A stretch of 64,000 bases of DNA from Bin87 sp034423575 (GCA_034423575.1 DAOUIF010000021.1:1-64000); one strand, 5' to 3'. Positions 1 to 9,191 are shown, counted from the stretch's first letter. The notes: generated by a model not told the origin, from the sequence alone. Made by a program: numbers and translations.

Positions 1-1147
1 GTGCGCCGGCTCGTGGCGCCGATGCCGGCGGTTGGGCGGGGGCAGGGGGCGGCGCAGGTTCCACCACATCCTTTCGGGAGATCTCCGCCGCCGCGATTTC
101 CAGGGGCAAGGTGGACGGGGCGTCGTAGCGCAGGTTGGCCTCGCCCCAGATCCGGACCGCGCGCAATATCGTCGCCGCGTCGTGTTTCTGCGCCTCTGCT
201 CCGAGGCTGGCGAGGATATCCGGCGGCAGGTCCAGGGTATCGCCGGCGTCCCACGAAAGCAGAAGTATGGAGCGCAGGATTTCGAGGGTCTGCCGATGCA
301 GCTGGCGCGGTTCGCCGCCTTCCCACACCACGTCGTTGATGGTTTCCAGCGAACCCGAGGTGTCGCCGATAAGCATCTTCTGGGCCAGGATCAGGTAGGC
401 GTCGCTGCGAACCAGGCCCAGGGCCTCTTCCACCTCGCTGAGGGTTATCTCCCGGTCGGCGGAGACCGCCAGCTGTTCCAGCATGTTCAGCGCGTCGCGC
501 ATGGAACCGCCGGCGTTGCGTGCCACCATGCGCAGGGCGTCGGGCTGGATGGCCACACCCTCCTGGTCGGTGATGTAGGTCAGGCGGTCGTAGATGGTCT
601 GGCCGGGCAGTCGGCGGAAATCGTAGCGCTGGCACCGGGAAAGGATGGTAGGCAGGATCCGGTCGGCCTCGGTGGTGCAGAGGATGAAGATGACGTGAGC
701 GGGGGGTTCCTCCAAGGTCTTCAGGAATGCGTTGGAAGCCTCGCGGGTGAGCATGTGCGCTTCGTCAATAATGTAGACCTTGCGCCGGTTCTGGGCCGGC
801 TGGAAGTGCACCTTGTCCCGGATCTCCCGGATCTCCTCCACGCCGCGGTTGCTGGCAGCGTCCAGCTCGATGATGTCGAGGTTGCGGCCCTCGTTGATCG
901 ACACGCAGATGGCGCACTGGTCGCAGGGGTCGCCGTCCTGCGGGTCCAGGCAGTTTACGGCCTTGGACAGGACCCGGGCGGTGGTGGTCTTGCCGCTGCC
1001 CCGGGTGCCGCAGAACAGGTAGCTGTGGCTGACCCGGCCCTGCATGACGGCCTGGCGCAGCGTGTTGCCCACGTGCTCCTGTCCGGCCAGGTCGGAGAAG
1101 GTGCCGGGCCGCCATTTGCGGTAATAAACCTGGGACGAGGTGGTCAT
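1..1147 (-). CDS. dnaX: DNA polymerase III subunit gamma/tau (3' end outside window)
   Basis: Clamp-loader ATPase that loads the sliding clamp during replication. The translated minus strand starts MTTSSQVYYRKWRP, the usual DnaX opening. It has a Walker A motif (GTRGSGKTT, residues 47-55), a four-cysteine zinc module (C66, C75, C78, C81), a Walker B/DEAH box (128-131), the sensor-1 region and then domain III. About 382 codons are visible. The last ones are Pro/Ala-rich, as in the linker before the tau-specific part, and the gene runs off the window edge. The ATG at 1147 is chosen because it gives the family N-terminus. A hairpin separates it from the upstream toxin-antitoxin pair. Identification is firm; whether a tau form is made cannot be judged. 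Confidence 0.95.
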   Translation of the reverse strand, partial: MTTSSQVYYRKWRPGTFSDLAGQEHVGNTLRQAVMQGRVSHSYLFCGTRGSGKTTTARVLSKAVNCLDPQDGDPCDQCAICVSINEGRNLDIIELDAASNRGVEEIREIRDKVHFQPAQNRRKVYIIDEAHMLTREASNAFLKTLEEPPAHVIFILCTTEADRILPTILSRCQRYDFRRLPGQTIYDRLTYITDQEGVAIQPDALRMVARNAGGSMRDALNMLEQLAVSADREITLSEVEEALGLVRSDAYLILAQKMLIGDTSGSLETINDVVWEGGEPRQLHRQTLEILRSILLLSWDAGDTLDLPPDILASLGAEAQKHDAATILRAVRIWGEANLRYDAPSTLPLEIAAAEISRKDVVEPAPPPAPAQPPASAPRAGA

Positions 1148-1196
1148 GAGCGTGCTGCAATTGCGCGATGACGAGTGCCGGCCAACTATAACGTCA

Positions 1197-1226
1197 ACGG
1201 CCCCGCCGATACCATAGCGGGGCCGT
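1197..1226 (-). terminator. Hairpin between the toxin-antitoxin pair and dnaX
   Basis: A perfect 10-bp stem, ACGGCCCCGC/GCGGGGCCGT, with a 10-nt loop. Read on the minus strand it lies just after the antitoxin stop and is followed only by a weak T-rich stretch, so it probably insulates dnaX from the toxin-antitoxin transcript. Confidence 0.6.
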
Positions 1227-1262
1227 CAGGAATTACGCCGGCTTTGGTGCCTGTCGGTTGAC

Positions 1263-1451
1263 CTAATCGGCGGCAGTCTCTGACTCGGCGGGTTGAGCCA
1301 GCTTCTCCGGCGGCGTCAGCTCAAGGTTGGGAAACTGGACGCGGCGGGCTTTGCTCCAGTCCACGTAGTCCATAGAGTCATGGGTTTCCCAGAAATGGCG
1401 CTCTTCGGCTTCGGTCTCGAAAAACGGAACGGGCTTAAGTTTCTTGCTCAT
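1263..1451 (-). CDS. CopG/BrnA-type antitoxin, short form
   Basis: A 62-residue protein matching the N-terminal part of the CopG_antitoxin (BrnA-like) family: a VPxFxTEAEERHFWETHDS-type motif followed by YVDW and FPNLEL. It overlaps the end of the upstream BrnT-type toxin by 17 bp, the usual toxin-first order, so the two are cotranslated and should form a complex. Family members normally continue into a ribbon-helix-helix DNA-binding domain. Here the protein ends in an acidic tail soon after FPNLEL and no such domain is visible. It may bind the toxin without repressing the operon, or be a decayed remnant. Function is inferred from family and position. Confidence 0.8.
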   Translation of the reverse strand: MSKKLKPVPFFETEAEERHFWETHDSMDYVDWSKARRVQFPNLELTPPEKLAQPAESETAAD

Positions 1452-1737
1452 ATCGGTTACGCTCCCTGCGGCTCATATCGCGGGCGGATATGATGCGGAT
1501 CAAAGTCCGTTCGTTACGCATCGTAAAGGTCACGTGCAATCGTCGTCCTGTTGCAGTGACACCAAACGCGTTAAGTCTATGTTCCTGCTGGCTACGGGCC
1601 GTATCGTCAACAACCAGGAGAGGACGACTAGAGAAAACCTGCTCGGCCTCGTGCTGACTGATATCGTGCGAATCGGCATTTTTCCTGGCATTGCCGTTGT
1701 CCCACTGGAACCCGGTTACTCGGCTGAAGTCGATCAT
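1435..1737 (-). CDS. BrnT-family ribonuclease toxin
   Basis: A 100-residue protein of the BrnT (DUF497) family, RelE-like small ribonucleases that inhibit translation when free of antitoxin. The family signatures are visible: FQWDNGNARKNADSHDIS near the N-terminus, then ALLVVDDTARS-like and RIISARDMSRRERNRYE at the C-terminus, which carries the conserved basic residues. It precedes and overlaps the antitoxin gene, as in typical brnTA operons. There is no clear ribosome binding site. A TATAAT element lies about 45 bp upstream on the same strand. Family assignment is strong; activity is inferred. Confidence 0.85.
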   Translation of the reverse strand: MIDFSRVTGFQWDNGNARKNADSHDISQHEAEQVFSSRPLLVVDDTARSQQEHRLNAFGVTATGRRLHVTFTMRNERTLIRIISARDMSRRERNRYEQET

Positions 1738-1781
1738 GGACGGCGTTGGAGGTCTGGCCTAACGGGTGCGATCATAGCCCC

Positions 1782-1787
1782 ATTATA
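1782..1787 (-). promoter_or_regulatory. Candidate -10 box of the toxin-antitoxin operon
   Basis: Minus-strand TATAAT preceded by TT (TTTATAATG), about 45 bp before the toxin start. No good -35 box is found at the proper distance, so this is tentative. Confidence 0.35.
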
Positions 1788-1828
1788 AATGCAAAGCCTG
1801 CGGGAATGGCGGCGATAATAGAGCCGCA

Positions 1829-1857
1829 TTGACACCCGCCGGGCCCCTGCTTAGACT
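1829..1857 (+). promoter_or_regulatory. Promoter of the M20-hydantoinase operon
   Basis: TTGACA, 17-bp spacer, TAGACT (4/6), placing transcription start near 1864 and giving a leader of about 33 nt with AGGAGG before the M20 gene. This is the only good promoter seen ahead of the five-gene cluster. Confidence 0.6.
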
Positions 1858-1896
1858 CACGGCGACGCGAAAGCACCATGCCAGGAGGCACCGGCC

Positions 1897-3255
1897 ATGC
1901 CCGACCTAACAGATCTTTTCCGCCAGGTTGACCAAGCCGAAAATGACATCATCGCTCTGGAACAGGCGCTGGTGCGCATCCCGTCGGTGAACACCGGGTT
2001 CATGCCTACGGGCGACGAGACGCCGGTGTGTGAACTGGCGCGAGACTTCCTGGCCGAAGACGGCATCCCGTCGGATATCCTGGAGTCGGCTCCCAACCGG
2101 GGAAACCTGATTGCGCGGCTGGAGGGACGCTCGGGCAACGCCGGCCTGATGTTCATGTCCCACACCGACGTGGTGCCCGTGGAGGACGAATCGAAGTGGC
2201 GGTTCCCCCCATTCAGCGCAACCATCGCGGACGGCCGCATATTCGGGCGTGGCGCATCGGACTGCAAGGGGCTGCTCACGGCCCAGTTGATGGCAGTCCG
2301 TATCCTGAAGCGCAACGGTATCGAGCTGGAGGACGGGCTGATCCTCGCCGCCGGAGCGGACGAGGAACACGGTGGCAGGTACGGGTTCGGCTGGCTGGCC
2401 GACAACTATCCGGAAAAGCTGGCGGCTCCATTCGCCGTGAACGAGGGCGGCGGTACGCCTATCGAAGCCGCCGGCGCGCTAACCTACGTGCTGGGCGTGG
2501 GCGAAAAGGGCCGCCTCCAGGTCGAGATTGACGTGAAGGGTACCAGCTCGCACGCCTCGGTTCCCTGGCAAGGCACCAACGCCCTGTACCGGTTGAGCCG
2601 TGCGCTGTCCTCCATTGAAGGATTTGAAGCCGACCGGGACACTTCCGGCGCCATTTTCGATCACCTATCGACCTTTGCCATCGAGCACGCGCCATCCGCG
2701 GAGAACGTGGATGACATCATCGCTGAAATCGAGCCGAATAACCCGCGTTTCGCTTCGATGCTGCGCGCCCTTTCACGCATGACGCTCACCCCCACGATGG
2801 TTCGGGGTGGCATCAAGTCCAACAGCGTGCCCGAATCGATCCGCCTGACCTGCGACGTGCGGACGCTCCCCCACCAGGACGATGATTACGTGAGGCAACA
2901 GTTGGACGAGGTGTTGGCCGATGTCCCCGGTGTGTCCTACGAAATCGACTACATGGCGAGGCCGAACTCTTCACCCTTCGATTCGCCTCTCTCCGACAGC
3001 ATCCGGCGCGTCACCAGTCAGGCTCTACAGAGGGACAACATCCAGTGGGTGCCGGCGATCAGCAACGGATTCACCGACTCGCGGTTCACCCGGCCACTGG
3101 GTACGGTGACCTACGGTTTTTCCGGATCTCACCCCGATGACGACCCGATGCTCAATTACACCCACGGCACCAACGAGTCGGTGGGCATCAGGAGCTTGGT
3201 GAGCGGCACCAAAATCATGCTGGGCCTGGCGTGTGACATGCTGGCGGTGAAATAG
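1897..3255 (+). CDS. M20-family metallo-amidohydrolase (ArgE/DapE-like)
   Basis: Dinuclear zinc hydrolase of the M20 family, 452 residues, acting on amide bonds of acylated or carbamoylated amino acids or short peptides. Metal and catalytic residues are visible: SHTDVVP (H89, D91), GRGASDCKG (D122), the acidic pair in GADEEHGG (E156/E157) and a C-terminal YTHGTNE histidine. The start is fixed by AGGAGG 11 bases upstream. It is first in a tight operon with enoyl-CoA hydratase-like, SelA-like and hydantoinase A/B genes. That context suggests it hydrolyses the ring-opened (N-carbamoyl or similar) product, but the family is broad and the substrate is not set by sequence. There is no signal peptide, so it should be cytoplasmic. 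Confidence 0.85.
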   Translation: MPDLTDLFRQVDQAENDIIALEQALVRIPSVNTGFMPTGDETPVCELARDFLAEDGIPSDILESAPNRGNLIARLEGRSGNAGLMFMSHTDVVPVEDESKWRFPPFSATIADGRIFGRGASDCKGLLTAQLMAVRILKRNGIELEDGLILAAGADEEHGGRYGFGWLADNYPEKLAAPFAVNEGGGTPIEAAGALTYVLGVGEKGRLQVEIDVKGTSSHASVPWQGTNALYRLSRALSSIEGFEADRDTSGAIFDHLSTFAIEHAPSAENVDDIIAEIEPNNPRFASMLRALSRMTLTPTMVRGGIKSNSVPESIRLTCDVRTLPHQDDDYVRQQLDEVLADVPGVSYEIDYMARPNSSPFDSPLSDSIRRVTSQALQRDNIQWVPAISNGFTDSRFTRPLGTVTYGFSGSHPDDDPMLNYTHGTNESVGIRSLVSGTKIMLGLACDMLAVK

Positions 3256-3256
3256 C

Positions 3257-4054
3257 ATGGGGTACGACAATCTCCGTGTCGACCGCGATGGCCAGATCGC
3301 GCTGGTCACGCTGGCGCGGCCGGAGAAGCTGAACGCCATTGACCGCCATCTGCACGCAGAAATGATGGCCGCATGCGCCGAACTGCGCGACGACGACGGC
3401 GTGCGGGTGGTCATCTTTACCGGCGAGGGTCGCGGGTTCTCTTCGGGCGCGGATCTGACTGGGGCTCGTCCCAACGATGAGCCCGCCAGCCGTGGTGAGC
3501 GGCTGGACGAGTACAACTGGGTTGGCCGACAGGCCATGATGGTATATCGGGACCTGAACAAGCCGACCATCGCGGCGGTGAACGGTGTCGCCGCCGGCGC
3601 CGGCATGGGCCTGGCGCTGGCCTGCGACATGCGGGTCGGGTGTGAGAACACCCGCTTCAAGACGGTGTTCATCGAGCGCAGCCTGAGCCCGGACTCGGGG
3701 TTGTCCTACTTCCTCCCCCGCATCGTCGGGGCGAGCCGGGCCTTCGACCTGGTGTTTACCAGCAGAACGGTAGACGCCGAGGAGGCGTTCCGGCTCGGGT
3801 TGCTGGACCGGTTGACCTCGTCGGAATATCTGTTGGGCGAGGCAATGGAGTTAGCCAAGCAGATCGCCATGTGGCCGCCCGTGGCCATGCAGATGTCGAA
3901 ACGGGCGATGCAGCGCAGCCTGGACACCACGCTGGAGGACCAACTCGAATACGAAACCCACAGCATAGTGTTCGCCCGGCGCGCGCCCCACGACGTGGCG
4001 GAGGCTGCGGCGTCATTTCGCGAACGGCGAGCGCCGGTTTTCACCGGGGAATAG
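3257..4054 (+). CDS. Enoyl-CoA hydratase/isomerase family protein
   Basis: A 265-residue crotonase-fold protein. It has the oxyanion-hole segments GRGFSSGADLTG and AAVNGVAAGAGMGLALACDM, and a PDSG segment (SLSPDSGLSYFLPRIVG) as in PaaG-type isomerases and hydratases. The usual hydratase glutamate pair is not obvious, so hydratase, isomerase and hydrolase remain possible. The gene begins one base after the M20 stop, so the two are probably translationally coupled. It likely handles a CoA-bound intermediate of the pathway encoded by this operon. Confidence 0.85.
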   Translation: MGYDNLRVDRDGQIALVTLARPEKLNAIDRHLHAEMMAACAELRDDDGVRVVIFTGEGRGFSSGADLTGARPNDEPASRGERLDEYNWVGRQAMMVYRDLNKPTIAAVNGVAAGAGMGLALACDMRVGCENTRFKTVFIERSLSPDSGLSYFLPRIVGASRAFDLVFTSRTVDAEEAFRLGLLDRLTSSEYLLGEAMELAKQIAMWPPVAMQMSKRAMQRSLDTTLEDQLEYETHSIVFARRAPHDVAEAAASFRERRAPVFTGE

Positions 4055-4084
4055 ACGACAAACCACCAGCTAAGGAGACGCAAG

Positions 4085-5233
4085 ATGGCGGCAGGAGACT
4101 GGGGAAACATCTACAAGGAACTGGGAGCGGTGCCGGTCATCAACGCCACTGGCAGCGTTACCATGCTGGGCGGTTCCACTCCGATCCCGGAAGTGCGAGA
4201 GGCGATGGCGGCAGCTGACGGCGCGTATATCCCGCTGATGGAGCTGCAGGAAGCCGCAGGGGCGGCCATTGCCCGCATGACCAACGTGCCGGCCGCTTAC
4301 ATCACGTCGGGCGCAGGTTCGGCTTTGATGCTGGCCACCGCGGCGGCCATGGCCGGCGATGACGACGACCGGATCCAGCAGCTGCCCAACACCGACGGCA
4401 TGAAGAACGAGATTCTCATCCAGACGCGTCAAAGGTACTGGTACGACCGGTGTCTGGAGCTCGCCGGCGCCAGGCTGGTTATGTTCGGGTCGGAAGAACG
4501 GACCACGCGCGAGGACCTGGAGAACGCCATCGGACCCAACACCGTGGCGGTTCACTACTACGCCGTGGAGCAGGAGCACGATCCCGACGCGCTGTCGCTG
4601 GAGGACACCGTCGAAATCGCCCACGCCCACGACGTGCTGGTCACGGTGGACGCGGCTGGCCAGATCTATCCGCTGGAGAACTTCGGCAAGTACGTGCGGA
4701 TGGGGGCCGACTTCCAGTGCATCGCCGCCAAGTACATGGGCGCGCCACAATCCACCGGGCTGGCGTTGGGCTCGGAAGAGATGATCCGAAAGCTCGGACT
4801 CCAGGCCTTCGCCAGCTATGAAGGCCGGCGGGTACGCGGTGTGGGTCGACCCCAGAAGGTCGACCGGCAGGAGATGATGGGCGCCGTGGCGGCGGTTCAG
4901 GTGTGGATGACGATGAACCACGAGGACCGGCTGGCCGACGCGGAGCGGCGAACCCGGACCATATTCAGCGCCATTGATGGCGTTGCCGGTCTGAACGCCG
5001 AGATGATGGATAACGTCATCGGCCACCAACCCTACGGGCTCAACATACGCGTGGATTCAGCCGTCGCCGGTTTCGACATCTACGAAATGAGGGACCGGCT
5101 CAAGGAAGGAGACCCGCCGATCTGGACGCGGGTCCGGGATGGCGAGGACTGCATCACCATTCACATGTTCGGCCTCAACCCGGGTGAGGATCAAATCGTC
5201 GGAGAGCGGATTGCGGCTTTGTTCGCCAAGTAA
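4085..5233 (+). CDS. SelA-like PLP-dependent enzyme
   Basis: A 382-residue fold-type I pyridoxal-phosphate protein of the SelA/DgaE-like group. It opens with the family signature ELGAVPVINATGSVTMLGG. The likely PLP aspartate is in VTVDAAGQ (D189) and the Schiff-base lysine in CIAAKYMGAPQS (K216). It is shorter than bacterial SelA (about 460 residues) and lacks its N-terminal tRNA-binding part. It is therefore unlikely to make selenocysteinyl-tRNA and more likely to be a lyase, racemase or aldolase. RBS AAGGAGA lies 8 bases before the ATG. Third gene of the M20-hydantoinase operon; the reaction is unknown. Confidence 0.75.
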   Translation: MAAGDWGNIYKELGAVPVINATGSVTMLGGSTPIPEVREAMAAADGAYIPLMELQEAAGAAIARMTNVPAAYITSGAGSALMLATAAAMAGDDDDRIQQLPNTDGMKNEILIQTRQRYWYDRCLELAGARLVMFGSEERTTREDLENAIGPNTVAVHYYAVEQEHDPDALSLEDTVEIAHAHDVLVTVDAAGQIYPLENFGKYVRMGADFQCIAAKYMGAPQSTGLALGSEEMIRKLGLQAFASYEGRRVRGVGRPQKVDRQEMMGAVAAVQVWMTMNHEDRLADAERRTRTIFSAIDGVAGLNAEMMDNVIGHQPYGLNIRVDSAVAGFDIYEMRDRLKEGDPPIWTRVRDGEDCITIHMFGLNPGEDQIVGERIAALFAK

Positions 5234-5251
5234 GCGGTCGATTAGTGCACC

Positions 5252-7312
5252 ATGCCCTCCTACTCCGTAGCGGTTGATGTCGGTGGCACGTTCACCGACA
5301 TCGTTCTGTGTGACACCGGGTCCAACGCCCAGTGGGTCCACAAGACGCCGTCCACACCCAGCGATCCGTCGGTGGGGTTCATGACGGGGTTGGCCGAGAT
5401 ACTGGCGACCAATGGTGTCGACGCGAGGGATGTGGCCCGAATATTCCACGGCACGACCATAGCCACCAATGCAGTGCTGGAGAACCGCGGAGCCCCGGTG
5501 GGTTTGCTGGTTACCGAAGGGTTCAGGTATGTCCTGGAAATCGCGCGGCACGGTACGCCTCGCCTGGCCAATCCGAACACGTGGGTGAAGCCGGTGCGTC
5601 CGGTCCGTCCTCGGGACTGCCTCGAGGTGAACGAACGGACTGCGTTCGATGGCGAGATTCTCGCGCCGCTGGACGAGGCGGGCGTGCGAGAAGCGGCGCG
5701 GCATTTTGCTCGCGAGGGCGTGGCTGCCGTTGCGGTGGCGTTCCTGCACTCATATGCCAACCCGGCTCACGAGCGGCGGGCCCGGGAGATCCTGTGGGAG
5801 GAGCTGCCGGAAATTGCGGTTTCCCTGTCCTGTGAAGTCCTGCCGGTGTACCGGGAGTACGAGCGGGCCATCACCACCGTGCTGAACGCGTACGTCACCC
5901 CGCGGGTGAGCACTTACATCGAGAACCTGCAGAATTCCCTGCGGTTGTTTGGGAGTTCGGCGTCGCTGTCGATCATGAAGTCCAACGGCGGCATCATCGG
6001 TGCGGACACCGTGGTGCAGCAGCCGGTCTATACGGCGCTGTCCGGGCCGGCGGCAGGGGTGATGGCGACCCTGCAAATCGCCGAGGCCACGGGAGTGGAA
6101 AACTGCATCTCCTTCGACATGGGGGGCACCAGCACCGACGTTGCGCTGGTGCAGGGCCGGCAACCGGGTCTGACGCTGAACGGCAGACTGGGAGACTGGC
6201 CGGTCCAGTTGCCCATGCTGGATATCGCTACCATCGGCTGCGGCGGGGGTAGCATCGCCGAGGTTTCCCCGTATGGCAGCCTGACGGTGGGGCCGGCCAG
6301 CGCCGGCGCAGATCCGGGACCAGCCTGCTACGGCCGGGGGGCGAACGTGCCGACCGTCACGGACGCGAACCTGACGCTGGGCCGCGTCAGTTCCAGTATC
6401 GCCGGTGGGCAGCTGGCGCTGGATGGAAAGGCAGCGGCCACCGCAATTCGTGAGGCCGTAGCGTTGCCGTTGGGCATGGATTTGTCTACGGCGGCCAGCG
6501 GCATCCTGCAGATCGCGAACAACGCCATGGTCGGCGCCATCCGGAACATCAGCGTGGAGCGTGGCTACGATCCCAGGGAATTCGCATTGGTGGCATACGG
6601 CGGCGCCGGGCCGATGCACGCGATAGAAGTGGCAAATCTGTTGGGCGTGACAACGGTGGTGGTGCCGCTGCACCCGGGGATCGCGTCAGCGTACGGGCTG
6701 CTGGTAGCGGAGTTCAAGAACGACTACGCCAGGACGTCGCTGCAACAGCCGCCGGACTACGACCTGCAGGCCATGGCCGCCATTTTCGAAGGGCTGGAAA
6801 GGGACGCGCAGGGATGGCTGGAGACGGAAGGGGTCGCCGGCTCGGACCGGCTTTTGATCTGGTCGGCCGATCTGCGCTATGAGCACCAGGGTTCGGAATT
6901 GACCATTCCGTACGGCGGGACGCGTATCGACCAGCGTGGGCTGGAGGCGATGATCGAGGAGTTCCACCGCCGCCACGCCCAGCTCTACGGGTTTTCACTG
7001 GACCAATCGGTGGAGGTTGTGACGCTGCGGGTGACGGCTTCGGGACACTTGGGCGACGTGGCCATGCCGACGCTGCCCGCGGCCGGGGACGAGACTGCGG
7101 AGGCCGTCGTCGAGCGGCGCGACGTTTACTTCGAAGAGGCGCGGGATTTCGTTGAGTGTCCCATCTACCGGAGAGAGCGACTGAACCCGGAGGCCAGCAT
7201 CGCCGGTCCGGCCATTTTGGAAGGCATGGACTCGACGGTGGTGATCAACCCGGGCTGGGAATCCCGCATCGACCAATACGGCAACTGCATCATGCGCGCC
7301 ATCGGAGAGTGA
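5252..7312 (+). CDS. hyuA: Hydantoinase/oxoprolinase subunit A
   Basis: ATP-dependent cyclic amide hydrolase subunit A (N-methylhydantoinase A/5-oxoprolinase N-terminal half), 686 residues. The N-terminus carries the phosphate-binding motif VDVGGTFTDIVL (about 8-19) of the actin-like ATPase fold. A second nucleotide-binding segment, SFDMGGTSTDVAL, is near residue 290, and a glycine-rich CGGGSIAEV and GAGPMHA follow. The length is typical of a stand-alone A subunit. The gene ends one base before hyuB, so an A-B complex is expected. The ribosome binding site is weak. Substrates in the family are hydantoins, 5-oxoproline, carbamoylsarcosine-like compounds and acetone; the actual one is undetermined. 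Confidence 0.92.
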   Translation: MPSYSVAVDVGGTFTDIVLCDTGSNAQWVHKTPSTPSDPSVGFMTGLAEILATNGVDARDVARIFHGTTIATNAVLENRGAPVGLLVTEGFRYVLEIARHGTPRLANPNTWVKPVRPVRPRDCLEVNERTAFDGEILAPLDEAGVREAARHFAREGVAAVAVAFLHSYANPAHERRAREILWEELPEIAVSLSCEVLPVYREYERAITTVLNAYVTPRVSTYIENLQNSLRLFGSSASLSIMKSNGGIIGADTVVQQPVYTALSGPAAGVMATLQIAEATGVENCISFDMGGTSTDVALVQGRQPGLTLNGRLGDWPVQLPMLDIATIGCGGGSIAEVSPYGSLTVGPASAGADPGPACYGRGANVPTVTDANLTLGRVSSSIAGGQLALDGKAAATAIREAVALPLGMDLSTAASGILQIANNAMVGAIRNISVERGYDPREFALVAYGGAGPMHAIEVANLLGVTTVVVPLHPGIASAYGLLVAEFKNDYARTSLQQPPDYDLQAMAAIFEGLERDAQGWLETEGVAGSDRLLIWSADLRYEHQGSELTIPYGGTRIDQRGLEAMIEEFHRRHAQLYGFSLDQSVEVVTLRVTASGHLGDVAMPTLPAAGDETAEAVVERRDVYFEEARDFVECPIYRRERLNPEASIAGPAILEGMDSTVVINPGWESRIDQYGNCIMRAIGE

Positions 7313-7313
7313 G

Positions 7314-9176
7314 ATGACAATCAGCAAACGCCGTGACGAATCACACGCGCCAGAGGGCGAGTCCGCCCAGCCGGTCGATCCCGTTACGCGGCAACTGATC
7401 CGCGGCTCGCTGCGGGCCGCCCGGCTGGAGTGCGAACTGATCATAGAGCGCACAGCCATGTCCGCGTTCATTCGCGAAAAGAAGGACTACACCGTGAGCT
7501 TCTTGGATGCCGGCGGCAGGGAGATCTACGGCGACACCATGGGCAGCGACATACTGGGCTGCGTATGGGACTACTACCCGGTCGAGGCGATGCGGCCTGG
7601 CGACCTGTACTGGTACAACGACCCGTATCTGTCCCACGGGAGCATTACCCACACGCCGGACATGGTGTTCATCGCACCGGTATTCTTCCATGGCGAAGTG
7701 GTAGCCTACTGCCATTCCTTCGCGCATTTCTGGGATCTGGGCGGGTCGCGACCCGGCAGCATCGGACCGGCGAACACGGAAATCTTTCACGATGGGACGC
7801 TGGTGCCGCCGATCAAGATCATCGACGCCGGCAACCTGAACGACGAAGCCTACCGCATCATCTTGCGGAATTCCCGGTATCCTGACCTGCTGGAAGGCGA
7901 TTCGAGGGCGCTGATGTCGGCGGCCAGTCGGGCGCAGGAGCGGCTACTGGAGATGTTCGAGCGGTTCGGGCGCGACACAATGCTGGCCGCCATCGCCGAG
8001 GACCAGGCGGACACCGGTCGGCTGGTGCGTGACAAGACTCTGGAGATGATCCCTGAGGGAGAGTACGCAGTACGCGACTACATGGACCACGCTGGGGTCA
8101 GCGAGCATTGGCACTCCTTCCACCTCAAGTTGATCCGCCGGGGCGACGAAATCCTGCTGGACGCCACCGACAGCGACGACCAGGCCGACGGCTCCATCAA
8201 TTTCATTGCCAGCGACGGCGCGCTGAAAGCCTATTTCGGCCAGTACTTCCACCAGTTTGACACGTCTCTAATGGCCAACAACGGGCTGCTGGCGGGGATC
8301 GACGATGTGCAGTTGCGGGAAGGCAGCATCCTGCGGCCGGAATGGCCGGCAGCATTGGGGTGCCGCGCCCACACCTTCACCAAGCTGAAGAGCGCCGTGC
8401 GCGCGGTCGTCGCCCAGGCGACGGAGGGCAAGGTCATGGCTGCGGCGGCCGTCTACGTGATCGTCTATTGGCGGATGAAGGAAGCCGCTACCGGAAACTG
8501 GCTGCTGTGCACTGATGGCATCGCTGTGGGACACGGGGCGCGCCCATTCGGCGACGGGCTGGACGCCATTTACCAGCGGCACAACGAGAACTACCCCGGC
8601 GAGTTCATGGAGATGGAGTACCCGTTGCGGTTGGAGCGGTACGCCATCGCGACCGATTCAGGGGGACCGGGCAAGTTCCGGGGCGGGTGCGGCGTGATCC
8701 GCGACGTGCGCTTGCTGGCGGACGAGGGCACCTTCGGGCTGCGTGTGGAAAACAACCGGTTCCCCGCCTGGGGCGTGGCCGGTGGAAAGGGCGGCGGACT
8801 TTCGCGGGTGATCCTCAATCCCGGAACACCCGAGGAACGCGAGATCCGCGCCTTCTCGGACGACAACCACTGGAAGCACGGCGACCTGGTGCGCATCTGC
8901 ACGGCCGGCGGCGGTGGGTGGGGCGACCCCTTGGAGCGCGAGGTCGGGTTGGTGCTGGACGACGTGAAGGACGGTTTCGTATCGCTACAGGCCGCGCTGG
9001 ACGATTACGGCGTCGTGATCGAGGGGAACGCCTTAACCGTTGACACGGCGGCGACCGCCGCCAGGCGCGACGAAATACGGAACGCCCGGGGCAACACCGG
9101 ACTCTTCCACCGCTTCGGTTACTTCGACAGCGAGGCGGAAGAGCTGGAATGGGTCAACCGGAATATCCCGCGGTGA
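7314..9176 (+). CDS. hyuB: Hydantoinase/oxoprolinase subunit B
   Basis: A 620-residue hydantoinase B family protein, partner of HyuA in ATP-dependent opening of cyclic imides or amides. Typical segments are RAARLECELIIERTAMS near the N-terminus, WYNDPYLSHGSITHTPDM, the HSFAHFWDLGGSRPGS histidine-rich stretch, and the C-terminal GGPGKFRGGCGVIRDVR and GGGGWGDPLERE. It starts one base after the hyuA stop. It is the last gene of the five-gene cluster; a hairpin lies just beyond it. Confidence 0.92.
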   Translation: MTISKRRDESHAPEGESAQPVDPVTRQLIRGSLRAARLECELIIERTAMSAFIREKKDYTVSFLDAGGREIYGDTMGSDILGCVWDYYPVEAMRPGDLYWYNDPYLSHGSITHTPDMVFIAPVFFHGEVVAYCHSFAHFWDLGGSRPGSIGPANTEIFHDGTLVPPIKIIDAGNLNDEAYRIILRNSRYPDLLEGDSRALMSAASRAQERLLEMFERFGRDTMLAAIAEDQADTGRLVRDKTLEMIPEGEYAVRDYMDHAGVSEHWHSFHLKLIRRGDEILLDATDSDDQADGSINFIASDGALKAYFGQYFHQFDTSLMANNGLLAGIDDVQLREGSILRPEWPAALGCRAHTFTKLKSAVRAVVAQATEGKVMAAAAVYVIVYWRMKEAATGNWLLCTDGIAVGHGARPFGDGLDAIYQRHNENYPGEFMEMEYPLRLERYAIATDSGGPGKFRGGCGVIRDVRLLADEGTFGLRVENNRFPAWGVAGGKGGGLSRVILNPGTPEEREIRAFSDDNHWKHGDLVRICTAGGGGWGDPLEREVGLVLDDVKDGFVSLQAALDDYGVVIEGNALTVDTAATAARRDEIRNARGNTGLFHRFGYFDSEAEELEWVNRNIPR

Positions 9177-9191
9177 CCCTGCCGTAACAGC

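Noticed and set aside
32..1171. 379-residue plus-strand frame
   Set aside because: Antisense to dnaX, whose Walker, zinc and DEAH motifs are unmistakable.
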